Of a stretch of DNA of 64,000 bases, positions 46,701-55,781 are shown piece by piece; position 1 is the first letter of the stretch; the number at the start of each line of letters is the position of its first letter. Source of the DNA: Mesorhizobium amorphae (GTDB lineage: Bacteria > Pseudomonadota > Alphaproteobacteria > Rhizobiales > Rhizobiaceae); assembly GCF_014843845.1 (NCBI RefSeq), contig NZ_JHQS01000014.1, positions 21,480 through 85,479 on the forward strand. The letters are read 5' to 3'. The position numbers were made by a program, and so were the translations under genes. Under the pieces are notes generated by a model. It did not search any database and was not told where the DNA came from. It was given only the letters and a program-made list of their open reading frames with translations.

Positions 46701-47180
46701 TCGGAATGGGCACGGGCTTCTCAGGTGCTTGTCGAGCACGATCCGCTTCGGCACCTGCCGGAACGAGGCACAGTAAAGGTCAACCATCGCCCGCCCCATG
46801 GCGACCAGCTCCCGCACGCCGGGCAGGTTCTCCAGCCGGCACATCGTCGATCGGGAGGCCAGATCCCGACCCGACGGCAGCACACCCTGCGCCATCTTGA
46901 AGACCGGATCGGAGCGCAGCCGGTTGGCGTCGTTGCCGTCCTGGTAGCCGGCGGCGATCATCTTCATGCGAAAGCAGCTCATGTCGGCCAAGCTGTGGGC
47001 GGTCTGGTCGGACAGCGCGGATCGTCGATGCAGCGCGCCAGACGCCACCCCGCAGCCGCGTTTCCATCTCGGCCAGAGCCGCCGCTGTTGGACGACAGCA
47101 TGCCGCCGTCGAAACGGGCGACGACGTGACTTGCCGCCCACGAATGACAAACCGCTCAGCAGCAGCGTAAGATCGTTCAT
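46700..47180 (-). mobile_element. IS1380-family transposase N-terminal fragment
   Basis: Translations in two frames give FDGGMLSSNSGG and METRLRG, then HSLADMSCFRMKMIAAGYQD, GNDANRLRSDPVFKMAQGVL and RLENLPGVRELVAMGRAMVD with FRQVPKRIVLD. This is the conserved N-terminal third of IS1380 transposases. At least one frameshift and loss of the C-terminal two-thirds make it inactive. It lies between jetA and the peptide-export operon. Confidence 0.82.
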
Positions 47181-47260
47181 GGCGGGTATGATCTAACCAA
47201 ATCCTACGTCATTTCAACGGCTTGCACCACATTCGCCAACCCACCATGAATTTTTTCGGA

Positions 47261-49420
47261 TTAGCTGGATCCGGTTTGCGCCCGCCACAAGCGAGCGTAA
47301 GCGCCGTCAGCTGTCAGCAGATCACCATGCCTTCCCTCCGCAACAATCCGCCCCTTGTCCAAGACCACGATCGTGTCAGCCCCACGAATGGTGCTGAGTC
47401 GATGAGCGATGACGACGATGGTCTTACCGTCCCGACGCAGATCCTCAATCACCCGCAGGACAAACGCCTCGGCGACCGAGTCAAGAGAGGAGGTCGCCTC
47501 GTCGAGGATCAGGATCTCCGGATCCCGGTACAGAGCCCGAGCCAAGGCAAGGCGCTGCTTCTCGCCGCCGGAGAGGCGTACACCGTTCTCGCCCAGATGG
47601 GTCTGGAGACCGCCGGGCCAGCGATCGATCAGCTCTCGTAGCCCTAATTGATCGCAGATTTGCAGGATCTTCTCGATGTCCGGCTCGAACTCGCCAAGGG
47701 CGATGTTCTCGATCATCGAGCCCGAGAACACATCGACCGATTGCGGCACCGCAGCGATAGCCTTGCGCAGGGATACGGTTGAGAGATCCTGGAGAGCAAA
47801 GGGACCGATCTGGATGCGTCCGCCCTCATGCGGGTAGACATTCTGCAGCAGCGCCGCAAGGGTGCTCTTGCCCGAGCCGCTTTCGCCTACCACGGCCGTC
47901 ATCTCGCCTCGGCGGAAGGTGACGCTGAGGTCCTGGAAAAGCTCCGGCTGCGCGCCATAGCGGAACGTGACGTTCTCCAGGCGGATATCACCAAGGTTGG
48001 ACTTTGTGGCATCAATGTCGCCGCCGCTTGTCTCCTGCTCCAGGTCGAAGATCTCGAACAGGCGATCCGCTGCGATAAAAGCATCCTGAACGATCCGGTT
48101 GGTCTGGATCAGGCTGGCAACCGGCCGGGTGACATAGCCGAGCAACGTATAGCAGGACAGCAATTCGCCGGGCGTGATGGTTTGATCGAGGGCAAGCGTC
48201 GTTCCGAACCACATCAGCACGATGGTGAATAGGGTCGAGAGGAAATTCGAGGCATTGTCTCCGAAGATCGAGATGAGGCCGGAGCTGTAGACGGAGTGCA
48301 GCATCTTGATGAAGCGGGTCTCCACCTTGAAGTTGGCGAAGCTCTCCATGCCGGAGGTCTTGATCGTGGAGACAGCTGCGAGAGATTCCACCAGTTGTGC
48401 CTCCAGATCGGCGGCATTCTCCATAATGGCGCGCTGGCGCTTCCTATTCAGCCGGTTGATGGTCCAATAGACTAAGAGGTACAATGGGATGGAGACCGCC
48501 ACAACCAAGGCGATCTTCCACGAATAAATGAACATCAGCCCGAGCGAGAACAGTATCATTAGCACGTCGACGAACATGTTGATCGAGACGTCGTTCAGGA
48601 AGTTCCTGATCTTCACCGCGTCGTTCATGCGGGACACGATTTCGCCCATGCGCATGCTGTCGAAGAACTTCTGGGGCAGGCTGAGGATGTGAGTGTAGTA
48701 GCCGAGTATCAAGTGGACATCGATCTTCTGCCCCGTCTGCAGGACGAGCCGGTTTCTGAGGAAATTGATCAGGATCTGTGCCACCAGGATCAGCAGCATG
48801 GCGACGCTCATCAGGTTGAGCAGGTTGCGGTTGCCCGCTGTGATCACATGATCGACGATCTTCTGGACGTAAATGGCCGTCGAGAGGGTGAGGATCGTCG
48901 TCACCAGCGCCCCGACGAGAGCCTGCGCCATCACCGCCCTGTGTGGCGCTAGCAGACGCGCGAAGCGGGCGAGGGGTGAGGTGGTTTCTTCGCGGCGCTT
49001 GAAGGTGTCTGCAGGAACGAGGAGCACCAGAACGCCGGTCCATTGCCTCTTGAATTCCTCGTGCGGCAGCTTGCGGATTTCGCCATAGGCTGGATCCATG
49101 ACGATGACCCACCTAGCATCGATCGCCTGGATGACTACGAAGTGGTGCAGGACCTCCTTCACGATCACGTGCGCGATGGCGGGCTTGGGGATCTTGTATA
49201 GGCTGTCGAAGCCACCCTTCACCCCCTTGGCGATAAAGCCCAGCTTCTGGGCCGCTTCCGTGAGACCCAGCACGGTGGTGCCGGAGCGGTCGGTCGAGGC
49301 ATACTGGCGGATGCGTGACAATGGCAGCTTGTAGCCATAGAAGGCAGCGACAGAAGCAAGGCTGGCGGCCCCGCAATCGGTGATGTCGCGTTGCTTGAAC
49401 TTGATGACCTTGCTCGACAT
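47261..49420 (-). CDS. C39-peptidase ABC exporter (processes and exports double-glycine leader peptides)
   Basis: 719 aa from ATG 49418-49420. Residues 1-130 are a peptidase C39 domain: catalytic Cys in RDITDCGAASLASVAAFYG, His in VLHHFVVIQ, Asp in VMDPAYGEI. Then six membrane segments (about 160-440) and an NBD with Walker A VGESGSGKSTL, signature RLSGGEKQRLALARALY and Walker B LILDEATSSLD. It should cleave after GG and transport the mature peptides made by the two upstream genes. Together with the HlyD-type adaptor it forms a type I-like secretion route; the outer-membrane TolC would be supplied elsewhere. Confidence 0.94.
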   Translation of the reverse strand: MSSKVIKFKQRDITDCGAASLASVAAFYGYKLPLSRIRQYASTDRSGTTVLGLTEAAQKLGFIAKGVKGGFDSLYKIPKPAIAHVIVKEVLHHFVVIQAIDARWVIVMDPAYGEIRKLPHEEFKRQWTGVLVLLVPADTFKRREETTSPLARFARLLAPHRAVMAQALVGALVTTILTLSTAIYVQKIVDHVITAGNRNLLNLMSVAMLLILVAQILINFLRNRLVLQTGQKIDVHLILGYYTHILSLPQKFFDSMRMGEIVSRMNDAVKIRNFLNDVSINMFVDVLMILFSLGLMFIYSWKIALVVAVSIPLYLLVYWTINRLNRKRQRAIMENAADLEAQLVESLAAVSTIKTSGMESFANFKVETRFIKMLHSVYSSGLISIFGDNASNFLSTLFTIVLMWFGTTLALDQTITPGELLSCYTLLGYVTRPVASLIQTNRIVQDAFIAADRLFEIFDLEQETSGGDIDATKSNLGDIRLENVTFRYGAQPELFQDLSVTFRRGEMTAVVGESGSGKSTLAALLQNVYPHEGGRIQIGPFALQDLSTVSLRKAIAAVPQSVDVFSGSMIENIALGEFEPDIEKILQICDQLGLRELIDRWPGGLQTHLGENGVRLSGGEKQRLALARALYRDPEILILDEATSSLDSVAEAFVLRVIEDLRRDGKTIVVIAHRLSTIRGADTIVVLDKGRIVAEGRHGDLLTADGAYARLWRAQTGSS

Positions 49421-49451
49421 GGCGGCTCGCTGCCTGTTGGAAAATGAAGGA

Positions 49452-50636
49452 TTAGTGGCCCGCCAGGAGCGGATTGAGCCAATCGTCGACCTCATTGTAG
49501 AGGAGTTGTAGGAGAGTGCGGTCGGCCACGAGGAAGCGGGCCCGTACGGTCATGCCCTTCTTCAGGTGACCGATGACCCCGTTCTTGAGCGCGAGATGGC
49601 TGCGAGAGAGCGCGCAGCGGACCTTGAAGACCGGGCTGCTGTCGTGGAGTGTGAAGTCCTGCGCCACGTCGAGCACTGTCGCGTCAATGACACCCCATTG
49701 ATTATAGTTGAAGGAATCCACCTGGAGCCGCACCGACTGGCCCGGCCGCACGAAGCCGATGTCGTTGGGGGTGACATAGATTTCCGCCACCAGTTCGCCG
49801 TCCGGCGAGACCCAAGCGACGGTTTGCCCGGCCTGGATGTAGCTGCCGGGGGTGAGGCCGGAGAATTGCTCAAGAGCGCCTGACACGGGGGCCCGAATGC
49901 GGGTCAGATCCCGTTCGTTCTCGAGCTGATGTAAGGTGGACGTGAGTTCCTTGAGACGTAGGTTAATGTCGAAAAGCTGCTGGTTCCATTCGGCGGATTT
50001 GCGCAGCGCGAGGATCTCGCCCTGCACCTCAATTGTCTGGAGGGCGAAAGCCTTCTCGTCAACGGCCTTCGCGGGCGTTGCAGCAGCGGAGAGCAGTCGC
50101 TTAGCGCGGTCGAGTTCCGCCGCGGCATTACTGCGGGCATATTGGTTCTCCCGCAGCAGGTTGAGAAAATGCGCCCGCTCGGCCGTAGCGGGCTCGGTCA
50201 GGAGGCGGATCGGGTCCTTGGCCTGTATGCCGGCGGAGGAGATCAGGGTTTCGAGGTCCCGGGCAAGATCGCTCTTAGCGCGAATATCGCTTGTAAGCGC
50301 CCTGAGCTTTTCCTCAACCACCTCATCATCGAGGGCGAGGATCTCCTGCCCCTGGGCAACCAGATCGTTCTCAACGACAAGGATACGGGAGATGCGTCCG
50401 GAGACGGGCGCGATCAGGGGCGTCTTCTCGACGGTGGGGCGAATGATACCGGCACTTTGGGCAGAGACCGTTATGGTGATGAGTGGCAGCGACACCAATG
50501 TCGCTAGCACAGAGAGCACAATCACCTTATAAATGACCAAAGATCGTCCTGACCTTCGGGAGAGAATGCTCTCTGCGGTGTAGCAGGCTATTTCAGGAGA
50601 AAGGGGAACTTCTGATCTATGTTCAGTATGAAGCAT
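49452..50636 (-). CDS. HlyD/MFP-family adaptor of the peptide exporter
   Basis: 394 aa from ATG 50634-50636 (an in-frame GTG at 50651 is an alternative). One N-terminal membrane anchor (IYKVIVLSVLATLVSLPLIT), split lipoyl halves (KTPLIAPVSGRISRILVVEN and DLTRIRAPVSGALEQFSGLT) around a coiled coil, and a C-terminal beta domain. This is the periplasmic adaptor layout of NHLM/colicin V-type exporters. It follows the second peptide gene by 22 bases and precedes the C39 ABC gene by 31 bases. Confidence 0.92.
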   Translation of the reverse strand: MLHTEHRSEVPLSPEIACYTAESILSRRSGRSLVIYKVIVLSVLATLVSLPLITITVSAQSAGIIRPTVEKTPLIAPVSGRISRILVVENDLVAQGQEILALDDEVVEEKLRALTSDIRAKSDLARDLETLISSAGIQAKDPIRLLTEPATAERAHFLNLLRENQYARSNAAAELDRAKRLLSAAATPAKAVDEKAFALQTIEVQGEILALRKSAEWNQQLFDINLRLKELTSTLHQLENERDLTRIRAPVSGALEQFSGLTPGSYIQAGQTVAWVSPDGELVAEIYVTPNDIGFVRPGQSVRLQVDSFNYNQWGVIDATVLDVAQDFTLHDSSPVFKVRCALSRSHLALKNGVIGHLKKGMTVRARFLVADRTLLQLLYNEVDDWLNPLLAGH

Positions 50637-50658
50637 AGTTAGCTTGCGCACTTATGTT

Positions 50659-50826
50659 CTAGCCGTGAATCTTATAGCGGACTGCCCCTTCCGCTATAGT
50701 CGAAGCTACAAAAGCTAGTAGCGTAACAGCTGCCCAAACTACTCCCCAGAATAGCCCTCCCGAAATTGCAGATGCTTCTTCAGGTAATAATTCGGTAACA
50801 CCATAAGTTGACATATCCTCCTTCAT
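50659..50826 (-). CDS. Double-glycine leader peptide 2 (bacteriocin/signal-like)
   Basis: 55 aa, too short for usual gene callers. Leader MKEDMSTYGVTELLPEEASA then ISGG; the mature part would be LFWGVVWAAVTLLAFVASTI plus AEGAVRYKIHG, 31 residues, strongly hydrophobic with a charged tail. LxxEELxxIxGG-type leaders are cut by C39 peptidases, and such an exporter is encoded immediately downstream. Ribosome site AAGGGG is 7 bases upstream. The leader is nearly identical to that of peptide 1, while the mature parts differ. Confidence 0.88.
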   Translation of the reverse strand: MKEDMSTYGVTELLPEEASAISGGLFWGVVWAAVTLLAFVASTIAEGAVRYKIHG

Positions 50827-50864
50827 TGTTATCCCCTTTTCCTATATTCAAATGAGAAGATCAT

Positions 50865-51026
50865 TTAGTGATGCAGCTCGGCGGCTTTTGCCGCTATAGT
50901 TACAGCTGCAAGGCCTAATAGCCCAATAACCGCGAAAGCTATTGCCCAAAAAAACCCTCCAGAAATTGCAGATGCTTCTTCAGGAGCTAATTCGGTCACA
51001 CTATAAGCTGACATATCCGCGTTCAT
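50865..51026 (-). CDS. Double-glycine leader peptide 1 (bacteriocin/signal-like)
   Basis: 53 aa. Leader MNADMSAYSVTELAPEEASA then ISGG; predicted mature peptide FFWAIAFAVIGLLGLAAVTI plus AAKAAELHH, 29 residues, hydrophobic with GxxxG-like and small residues. AAGGAG lies 6 bases upstream of the ATG. It is the first gene after the sigma-54 promoter at 51110-51124. Two hydrophobic partners with near-identical leaders resemble class IIb two-peptide bacteriocins, but no immunity gene is recognised in the operon. Confidence 0.9.
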   Translation of the reverse strand: MNADMSAYSVTELAPEEASAISGGFFWAIAFAVIGLLGLAAVTIAAKAAELHH

Positions 51027-51078
51027 TGTTGTCTCCTTTCCTAGAACTCAAATAAGAGGATGAATCGGTGATGCCGGT

Positions 51079-51096
51079 CGGCGGCGTGTGCCGCCG
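51079..51096 (-). promoter_or_regulatory. Hairpin in the 5' leader of the peptide operon
   Basis: CGGCGGC-loop-GCCGCCG, a perfect 7-bp stem with a 4-base loop just downstream of the promoter. It lacks a T-run, so it is not a standard terminator; it may stabilise the leader RNA. Confidence 0.5.
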
Positions 51097-51109
51097 TACA
51101 ATGAGAACA

Positions 51110-51124
51110 TCAAGAGTCGTGCCA
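51110..51124 (-). promoter_or_regulatory. nifH-like sigma-54 promoter of the peptide-export operon
   Basis: Minus-strand TGGCAC-GACTC-TTGA, the same form as the nifH-remnant promoter at 10174-10188, including neighbouring TTTTTCTGA and CAGTTGGCACGAC stretches. The -12 half has GA rather than GC. It lies 84 bases upstream of peptide gene 1, in the correct orientation. Confidence 0.7.
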
Positions 51125-51213
51125 ACTGCACAGAGGCGCTTCAGAAAAACTGTTCTGCATATTATTCAGTGGCTTCAGGGAGAGCGCGGCGGCACGCCGG
51201 CCGAACATCACCG

Positions 51214-51229
51214 TGTCGCGGACGCGACA
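51214..51229. promoter_or_regulatory. NifA enhancer site of the peptide-export operon
   Basis: TGT-CGCGGACGCG-ACA, an exact and fully palindromic TGT-N10-ACA, 90 bases upstream of the -24 element. Confidence 0.8.
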
Positions 51230-52250
51230 AACCCGACAACAGGGGGCAACGCAAGCGTATGTCGGGGAGAGCGGCAACGAGTAGATGGTGCAAGTCAGCA
51301 CAATGAAGAGGTAGCGATCCGTTGATGTCACGTTGATGCGGCTGAATGTGCTTGCCGCCCGCGCGCACGATCTCTGCACGAACGCGCGACGCTGCCTGCT
51401 GTTTGCGACCTGGGTACCGCAATGCGCAAAGCTGCAACGCAAAGCCCAGCCTAGCTCAATATTCTGCCCACACCGGGCAAGTCTGCAACGCTCCTCACGT
51501 ACGGGCTATGGACGCGGCTCGACCTCCCACACCGCGGGCAAAGCCCGCCCATGGGCTGCAGCCGGACCGCTGCAGGCGTTTGAGTGATCACCCCTTTTTC
51601 CAAATTTCAAGATTTGGCTGAACGCAAGTCAGGTTTGCGTCAGGAAGGACGACTATGCCCGACCTGCCAAAATGCGGCTCCGTAGGGAATGACTATTTCA
51701 CTTTTTCTTGTTGCGAGATTGTCGGTCGGCGGATCGTGGCAGTACCCAAATGGATTGGAATGAGCGCCACGGATTGCCCACGGTCCATGATCTCACTTGC
51801 CGGGATGGTGGATCGTCCGCGGCACGGAGTGTCATCACGCGAGAACGCGGACTTATCTTGGCGCGTGGATCGCAGCGATGAGGATCGGCGAGAGAGTTCG
51901 GGCGCTGCCGCGACGATCCATGGCTGGATCAGCGGGTCGAGTAGGCGTACGGCCGACTCTGCTCACGGTGACACGATGTGCATACGTTCGGCATCTCCCG
52001 GTGCAGCTACTGTCAGCTGGCTCGGCCGCATGCCAAACGTCTTGGGTCCGCGCCGAGGCAGCTGCAACCGATCGCATCAGAGCCTCAAAAGGGACCAAGG
52101 GGCGCCACGCATCCGTGCCCCACTTTTGGGAAGACCACGTGCCATCTGGGCGATCGCACTTATACGTCGAAGCCCTGAAGCACTTTGGATGATCGACACC
52201 CGCCCCAAACACTATAGCCGGCGCATTCTCGCCGGTATCGGAGATGGAAT
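51230..52250. other. About 1 kb between the peptide operon and the repeat-protein gene
   Basis: Several overlapping openings exist in three plus frames (for example 51655-52254 and 51797-52192) but none has a domain, a consistent ribosome site or codon bias that stands out. I see no tRNA or repeat. The promoter of the repeat-protein gene should lie here; no exact tts box, nod box or NifA site was found. Confidence 0.4.
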
Positions 52251-53048
52251 ATGACGGGCATTGGCCGACCCGGAAGAGCGCGCATTGGCGCTGCTGGAGC
52301 GGACAGCACGCGGGGATCGAGCAGTTCGCGCCCCCAATCAGGTGTTGCCCCTGGAGAAGGCAGCCAATCGTTCGATTCCATCATGGATCGAATGCGCTCT
52401 GGGCCTCAAGGTAGAGGGTCGTCCTCCGTTCCCATTGCGCGCAGTGCCAATGATGCCCTTGGCGACAGGTCTTCCAGCCACACCGTTGGGGCACATCGAA
52501 TCGAGGACCCTGCGCTACGTGCACGCGGAGGCGCTGGCGAAGCTGGAGTTCGGCGGTCAGAAGTTCGGCAACGGCGATATCGTCAAGATGCTAGGCAATG
52601 ATGGTGCCGCCCGAAGCTGGAGTTCGGCGGCCAGAAGTTCGGCAAGGACGATATCGTCAAGATCCTGGGCAACAACGGTGGGGCGCAGGCGGTGCAGACC
52701 CTGCTGAAGAACGCGGAGGCGCTGGCGAAGCTGGATCTCGGCGGCCAGAAGTTCGCCAAGCACGACATCCTCAAGATCCTGGGCAACATCGGCGCGGCGC
52801 AGGCGGTGCAGGCCCTGCTGGACAACGCGGAGGGGCTGGCGAAGCTGGAGTTCAGCGGCCAGAAGCTCAGCAAGGACGATATCCTCCAGATCCTGGGCAA
52901 CAACGGCGCAACGCAAGCGGTGCACGCGCTGCTGGAGAACGTGGACAAATTAAAGAATATGCCTAAATCGCGAGTGTTGGCAGCGGCGAGCGGTCGACGA
53001 AGCGCCGCTGCCGCAATCAGAAAACTTACAGCCGAGGTCGCGCGTTGA
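52251..53048 (+). pseudogene. TAL-effector/Bat-like repeat protein gene, disrupted
   Basis: ATG 52251 has GGAG 7 bases upstream. The first ~90 residues (MTGIGRPGRARIGAAGADST, then SSSSRPQSGVAPGEGSQSFD) are Ser/Gly/Pro-rich and disordered, as in translocated effectors. The frame shifts near 52520; repeat 1 is read in the second frame, then a 40-base gap restores the original frame for three full 38-residue repeats of the form KxExxGQKFxKDDIxKILGN-xx-AQAVxxLLxNAEALA. The end (RRSAAAAIRKLTAEVAR) is basic. FxxxDIVKILGNNGGAQAVQ closely resembles Burkholderia Bat and TALE repeats, with base-specifying positions NN, NI, NN (and ND in repeat 1). Probably inactive as it stands. Confidence 0.65.
52540..52955 (+). 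repeat. Four tandem 114-bp repeats (one truncated) coding 38-residue TALE-like units
   Basis: Units start at AAGCTGGA at 52540, 52614, 52728 and 52842. Units 2 to 4 are 114 bp; unit 1 is only 74 bp, so 40 bp have been lost from its second half. Nucleotide identity between units is high, suggesting recent duplication. The variable codon pair after GGCAA(C/T) differs between units, as at TALE repeat-variable positions. Confidence 0.85.
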
Positions 53049-53522
53049 GGTGGTCACATCGTCACGCGTTGATGTCATCACATCGGTGCAGCGTGGTCGG
53101 GCGTGGTCGCAGACGGAGAAGCGGCCGTTTGCAGCATGGGCTTGACCGCTGTCATAATGGCTGTTCAGCGGATTACCGAATAGTTTGCGACAGAAACCAG
53201 TACGCCCGCCCTAACGTCACTTAGCGGCAACGAAACGCCGCGCACACCGGTCGCCCTCAGGTTGGACCGATGCCGGGTCATCGCATCCTTCGTCAGCGGT
53301 ATCACTCGCGACCGCGCAGCCGTCCGCGCCGCGATCACCGAACCCTGTTCAAACGGCCAGAAGAGGGCCAAATTACGAAACTCAAGCTCGTAAAGCCTAG
53401 ATGTATGGGCGCGGAAAACTCGACCTCCTCCAAGCCCGATTGATCGGTGTGGTGCATGAATGCGAACTTCATCGAGATTGCGTCACCCCTTATTCCAAGC
53501 CGAAACACAGTTGGGGCTTTTT
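53049..53522. other. Intergenic stretch, no supported gene
   Basis: 474 bases between the repeat-protein remnant and the HAD gene. No domain-bearing ORF, RNA or regulatory consensus recognised. Confidence 0.4.
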
Positions 53523-54344
53523 TTAGCGAAGTTTCCGGTTCCGGGGAGCGCTCCCATTTCTCGATGCGCTGAAGGTCAAGCCTTGGTTCAGCATCGCCGA
53601 AATCTGCGAGCGCGATGGCGCGCCCCACCAGTCGCACAGATTGAGATAGGCGAGATCGCTTGCGCTGTCACCGAATCCGATCGCTGGCCTATCTCCAGAC
53701 TCCGAGCGAATCTTCTTCAAGAGGAACTCTACTGCCCGGCGCTTTGAAACCGGCGGGGGGATTAGCGCGAAGTTGTTTCCGTTGTGATGCCGTATCCAAC
53801 CCGCATCGTCGAACTCAAATTTCAGTTCGGCCAGCCTCTTGCCATCACCGTCGTTTTCTTTGAAGACGGCGTATGTGGCCATATCCATTTCTTCAACGAT
53901 CCACGAACGAACAGACATTTTGCCAGCTTCGGCTCCTTGCCGACCTATTTCAAGTACCTTGTTCAGTGCCTCCCTGTGAGGGATCAGTTCCTTAGAAATG
54001 ACATCGTGCCACTCCTTCAGATGCGCACCGCCCGGTTTAAGGATGACAGCGCCGTTGGCAACAATTGCGTAGCTGTTGAACGCGATCTTGACGTTCCCGT
54101 AGGCTGTCGTGCCACGTGCCGTGACGGGAATGACTTGTGACGTACTCAGCAGCCAATCGATCATCGCAACCTGCCGCGGGGTCATCATGGAATGATGTCC
54201 GTTCGAGGAGATCGCAGCTAGAGTCAGTTTGTCCTTGCTGCCTTTCGGACACTTTGCGTGCGTCTGGAACAATGTGTCATCCAGATCGGCAAAGACGATT
54301 GGCTGGATGGCGTGATCTACGGATTTGACGGGTTGATCAGGCAT
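53523..54344 (-). CDS. HAD-superfamily phosphatase (Cof/sucrose-phosphatase-like)
   Basis: 273 aa from ATG 54342-54344. Motif I IVFADLDDTLFQTHAKCPKG holds the nucleophile and acid-base Asp pair, motif II is in VIPVTARGTTAYG, motif III Lys is in VSKRRAVEFLLKK and motif IV in AIGFGDSASDLAYL. HAD enzymes in PRTase-TRSP/StiP operons are thought to dephosphorylate a nucleoside-like intermediate. It is the last gene of a three-gene minus-strand set with the StiP-like and PRTase genes upstream. The C-terminus is basic (SASRNGSAPRNRKLR). Confidence 0.87.
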   Translation of the reverse strand: MPDQPVKSVDHAIQPIVFADLDDTLFQTHAKCPKGSKDKLTLAAISSNGHHSMMTPRQVAMIDWLLSTSQVIPVTARGTTAYGNVKIAFNSYAIVANGAVILKPGGAHLKEWHDVISKELIPHREALNKVLEIGRQGAEAGKMSVRSWIVEEMDMATYAVFKENDGDGKRLAELKFEFDDAGWIRHHNGNNFALIPPPVSKRRAVEFLLKKIRSESGDRPAIGFGDSASDLAYLNLCDWWGAPSRSQISAMLNQGLTFSASRNGSAPRNRKLR

Positions 54345-54578
54345 TGCACTCGATCCGCCATACATATTTGGAATTCGTTTTCGTCAACCCGGAAAGATTC
54401 CGGGCAGATGACTTTGGTTTTGCATTCACATCTATGCCGACTGCTTCGTTTTCTAGACACAGGACCAACGACATTATTTCCAGAAGTTTTTACCATAAAG
54501 CAGGCGCGTCTTGCTTTATAATCGGCATGTAAAGTGTCGCGCCAAGTTAAAATGGCGATCTATTTTTTTGCGATTCTT

Positions 54579-55667
54579 TTAAACCCTCTGGATCAAGGTA
54601 ATGGCGCGATAAGGCTGGATTATTTCCGAGGCGACTTGGAAGGGAACATTCTTCTTTCGGATCAAATATAGCAGCGCTGCCAGCTCAGCATCTTCAACGG
54701 AAGACAGGAATACAATTTGAGGCATATGGCGCAGAATTGCCCTCGTGGCTTCCGCAATTCCTGGCTTGATCCGATTAAAATTCTCAACGGCAAACTCTGC
54801 AGCAATTCGATTGATTGCCTCCCGCGATCGTCTCTGATGGCTTGAGCGGTCGTTATCCGTCCACTGCGCGATTTCGTTATTTTGGTCTAACGCGGTGACG
54901 GCATGTGTCCACACATTGTCCACGAAAGCAGCTGAGATATCGTGGGACGTCAAGTGATCCCATATGACTGTACCGTGAAAATCTTCCGGACCGGTGACCT
55001 GCTCGTTCAGTATCGAACGGCTGATCAGCCCGGACACGGTGCTTCCGAGTATTCCCGACGGAATAAGCCAGTCTTCGCTCGACGCCGCAAGCCACGCGCG
55101 GCCACAGGGGTCAGCCAGAACCACCAGCTTTGGCGGCTGTGCAGAAAATGAATGGAAGCTCCGTTCCAGCTCGTTGGCGATAGCGCCTTTGCCGGTCCAG
55201 CCATCAACGAACAGCAGGCCTTCAATGGGCCGCCGCTCAATGATGTGGCGCATTGCATTGCAGTCAATTCCGCGGTCCCGGATGATCGAAATGCCAAAGT
55301 GTTCGACGTCCTTTTTTAGGCGCGACAACGCACGCTTGAGGAGAACACCCAAGGGCACTCCGGCCCGAACGAGGCTCGCCAACGTGATCGGGCCTTTAAT
55401 TTGATTTGAGATAGACCGCGCGAGGGCTGCCACCTCGCGTCCCATTCTCGCAGCGCCAGCTGACATCGCTTCATCAAATATCTCCATGTAGCCGGCTTCG
55501 GGCGCGCCTTCGAATGAAATTGTTTCCGAATAGTGGCGTAGACCGGACTGTATCGCCGCTTCCTTCGATGCGACGTCGATTGCCTCTAATTTTATAGGTT
55601 TCAAAAGAAACGTAACGTCCGAACTGCGATACGTGCCCGAAATGAATTTACTTTGCGTCGTCAGCAA
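54579..55667 (-). CDS. StiP-family protein (putative cysteine protease with pelota-like RNA-binding domain)
   Basis: 362 aa from a TTG preceded by GAGAGG. FISGTYRSSDVTFLLKPIKL is the conserved start of StiP proteins. SLVRAGVPLGVLLKRALSRL and HFGISIIRDRGIDCNAMRHI match the StiP core, and EGLLFVDGWTGKGAIANELE the following block. The C-terminal pelota_1-like part includes VEDAELAALLYLIRKKNVPF. Comparative-genomics work on Ter systems links StiP with PRTase-TRSP and HAD genes in making a nucleoside-like product. Enzymatic role unproven. Confidence 0.86.
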   Translation of the reverse strand: MLTTQSKFISGTYRSSDVTFLLKPIKLEAIDVASKEAAIQSGLRHYSETISFEGAPEAGYMEIFDEAMSAGAARMGREVAALARSISNQIKGPITLASLVRAGVPLGVLLKRALSRLKKDVEHFGISIIRDRGIDCNAMRHIIERRPIEGLLFVDGWTGKGAIANELERSFHSFSAQPPKLVVLADPCGRAWLAASSEDWLIPSGILGSTVSGLISRSILNEQVTGPEDFHGTVIWDHLTSHDISAAFVDNVWTHAVTALDQNNEIAQWTDNDRSSHQRRSREAINRIAAEFAVENFNRIKPGIAEATRAILRHMPQIVFLSSVEDAELAALLYLIRKKNVPFQVASEIIQPYRAITLIQRV

Positions 55668-55781
55668 AGGTCCTCTCTTTCCTCCGCCGCGTATCGGAAC
55701 CCTGGAGGCTTAGATGACTGCTGGCTTCAAACCCAGGATGGAGTATCAATGAAATACCAAGGTGAATGCTGTTGATTAATG

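Noticed and set aside
52140..52154. GTGCCA motif as a sigma-54 promoter near the repeat-protein gene
   Set aside because: The -12 half does not match at the required spacing and no NifA site accompanies it.
51230..52250. A type III secretion tts box before the repeat-protein gene
   Set aside because: A GTCAGCT stretch near 52014 lacks the conserved second half of the motif and lies far from the start.
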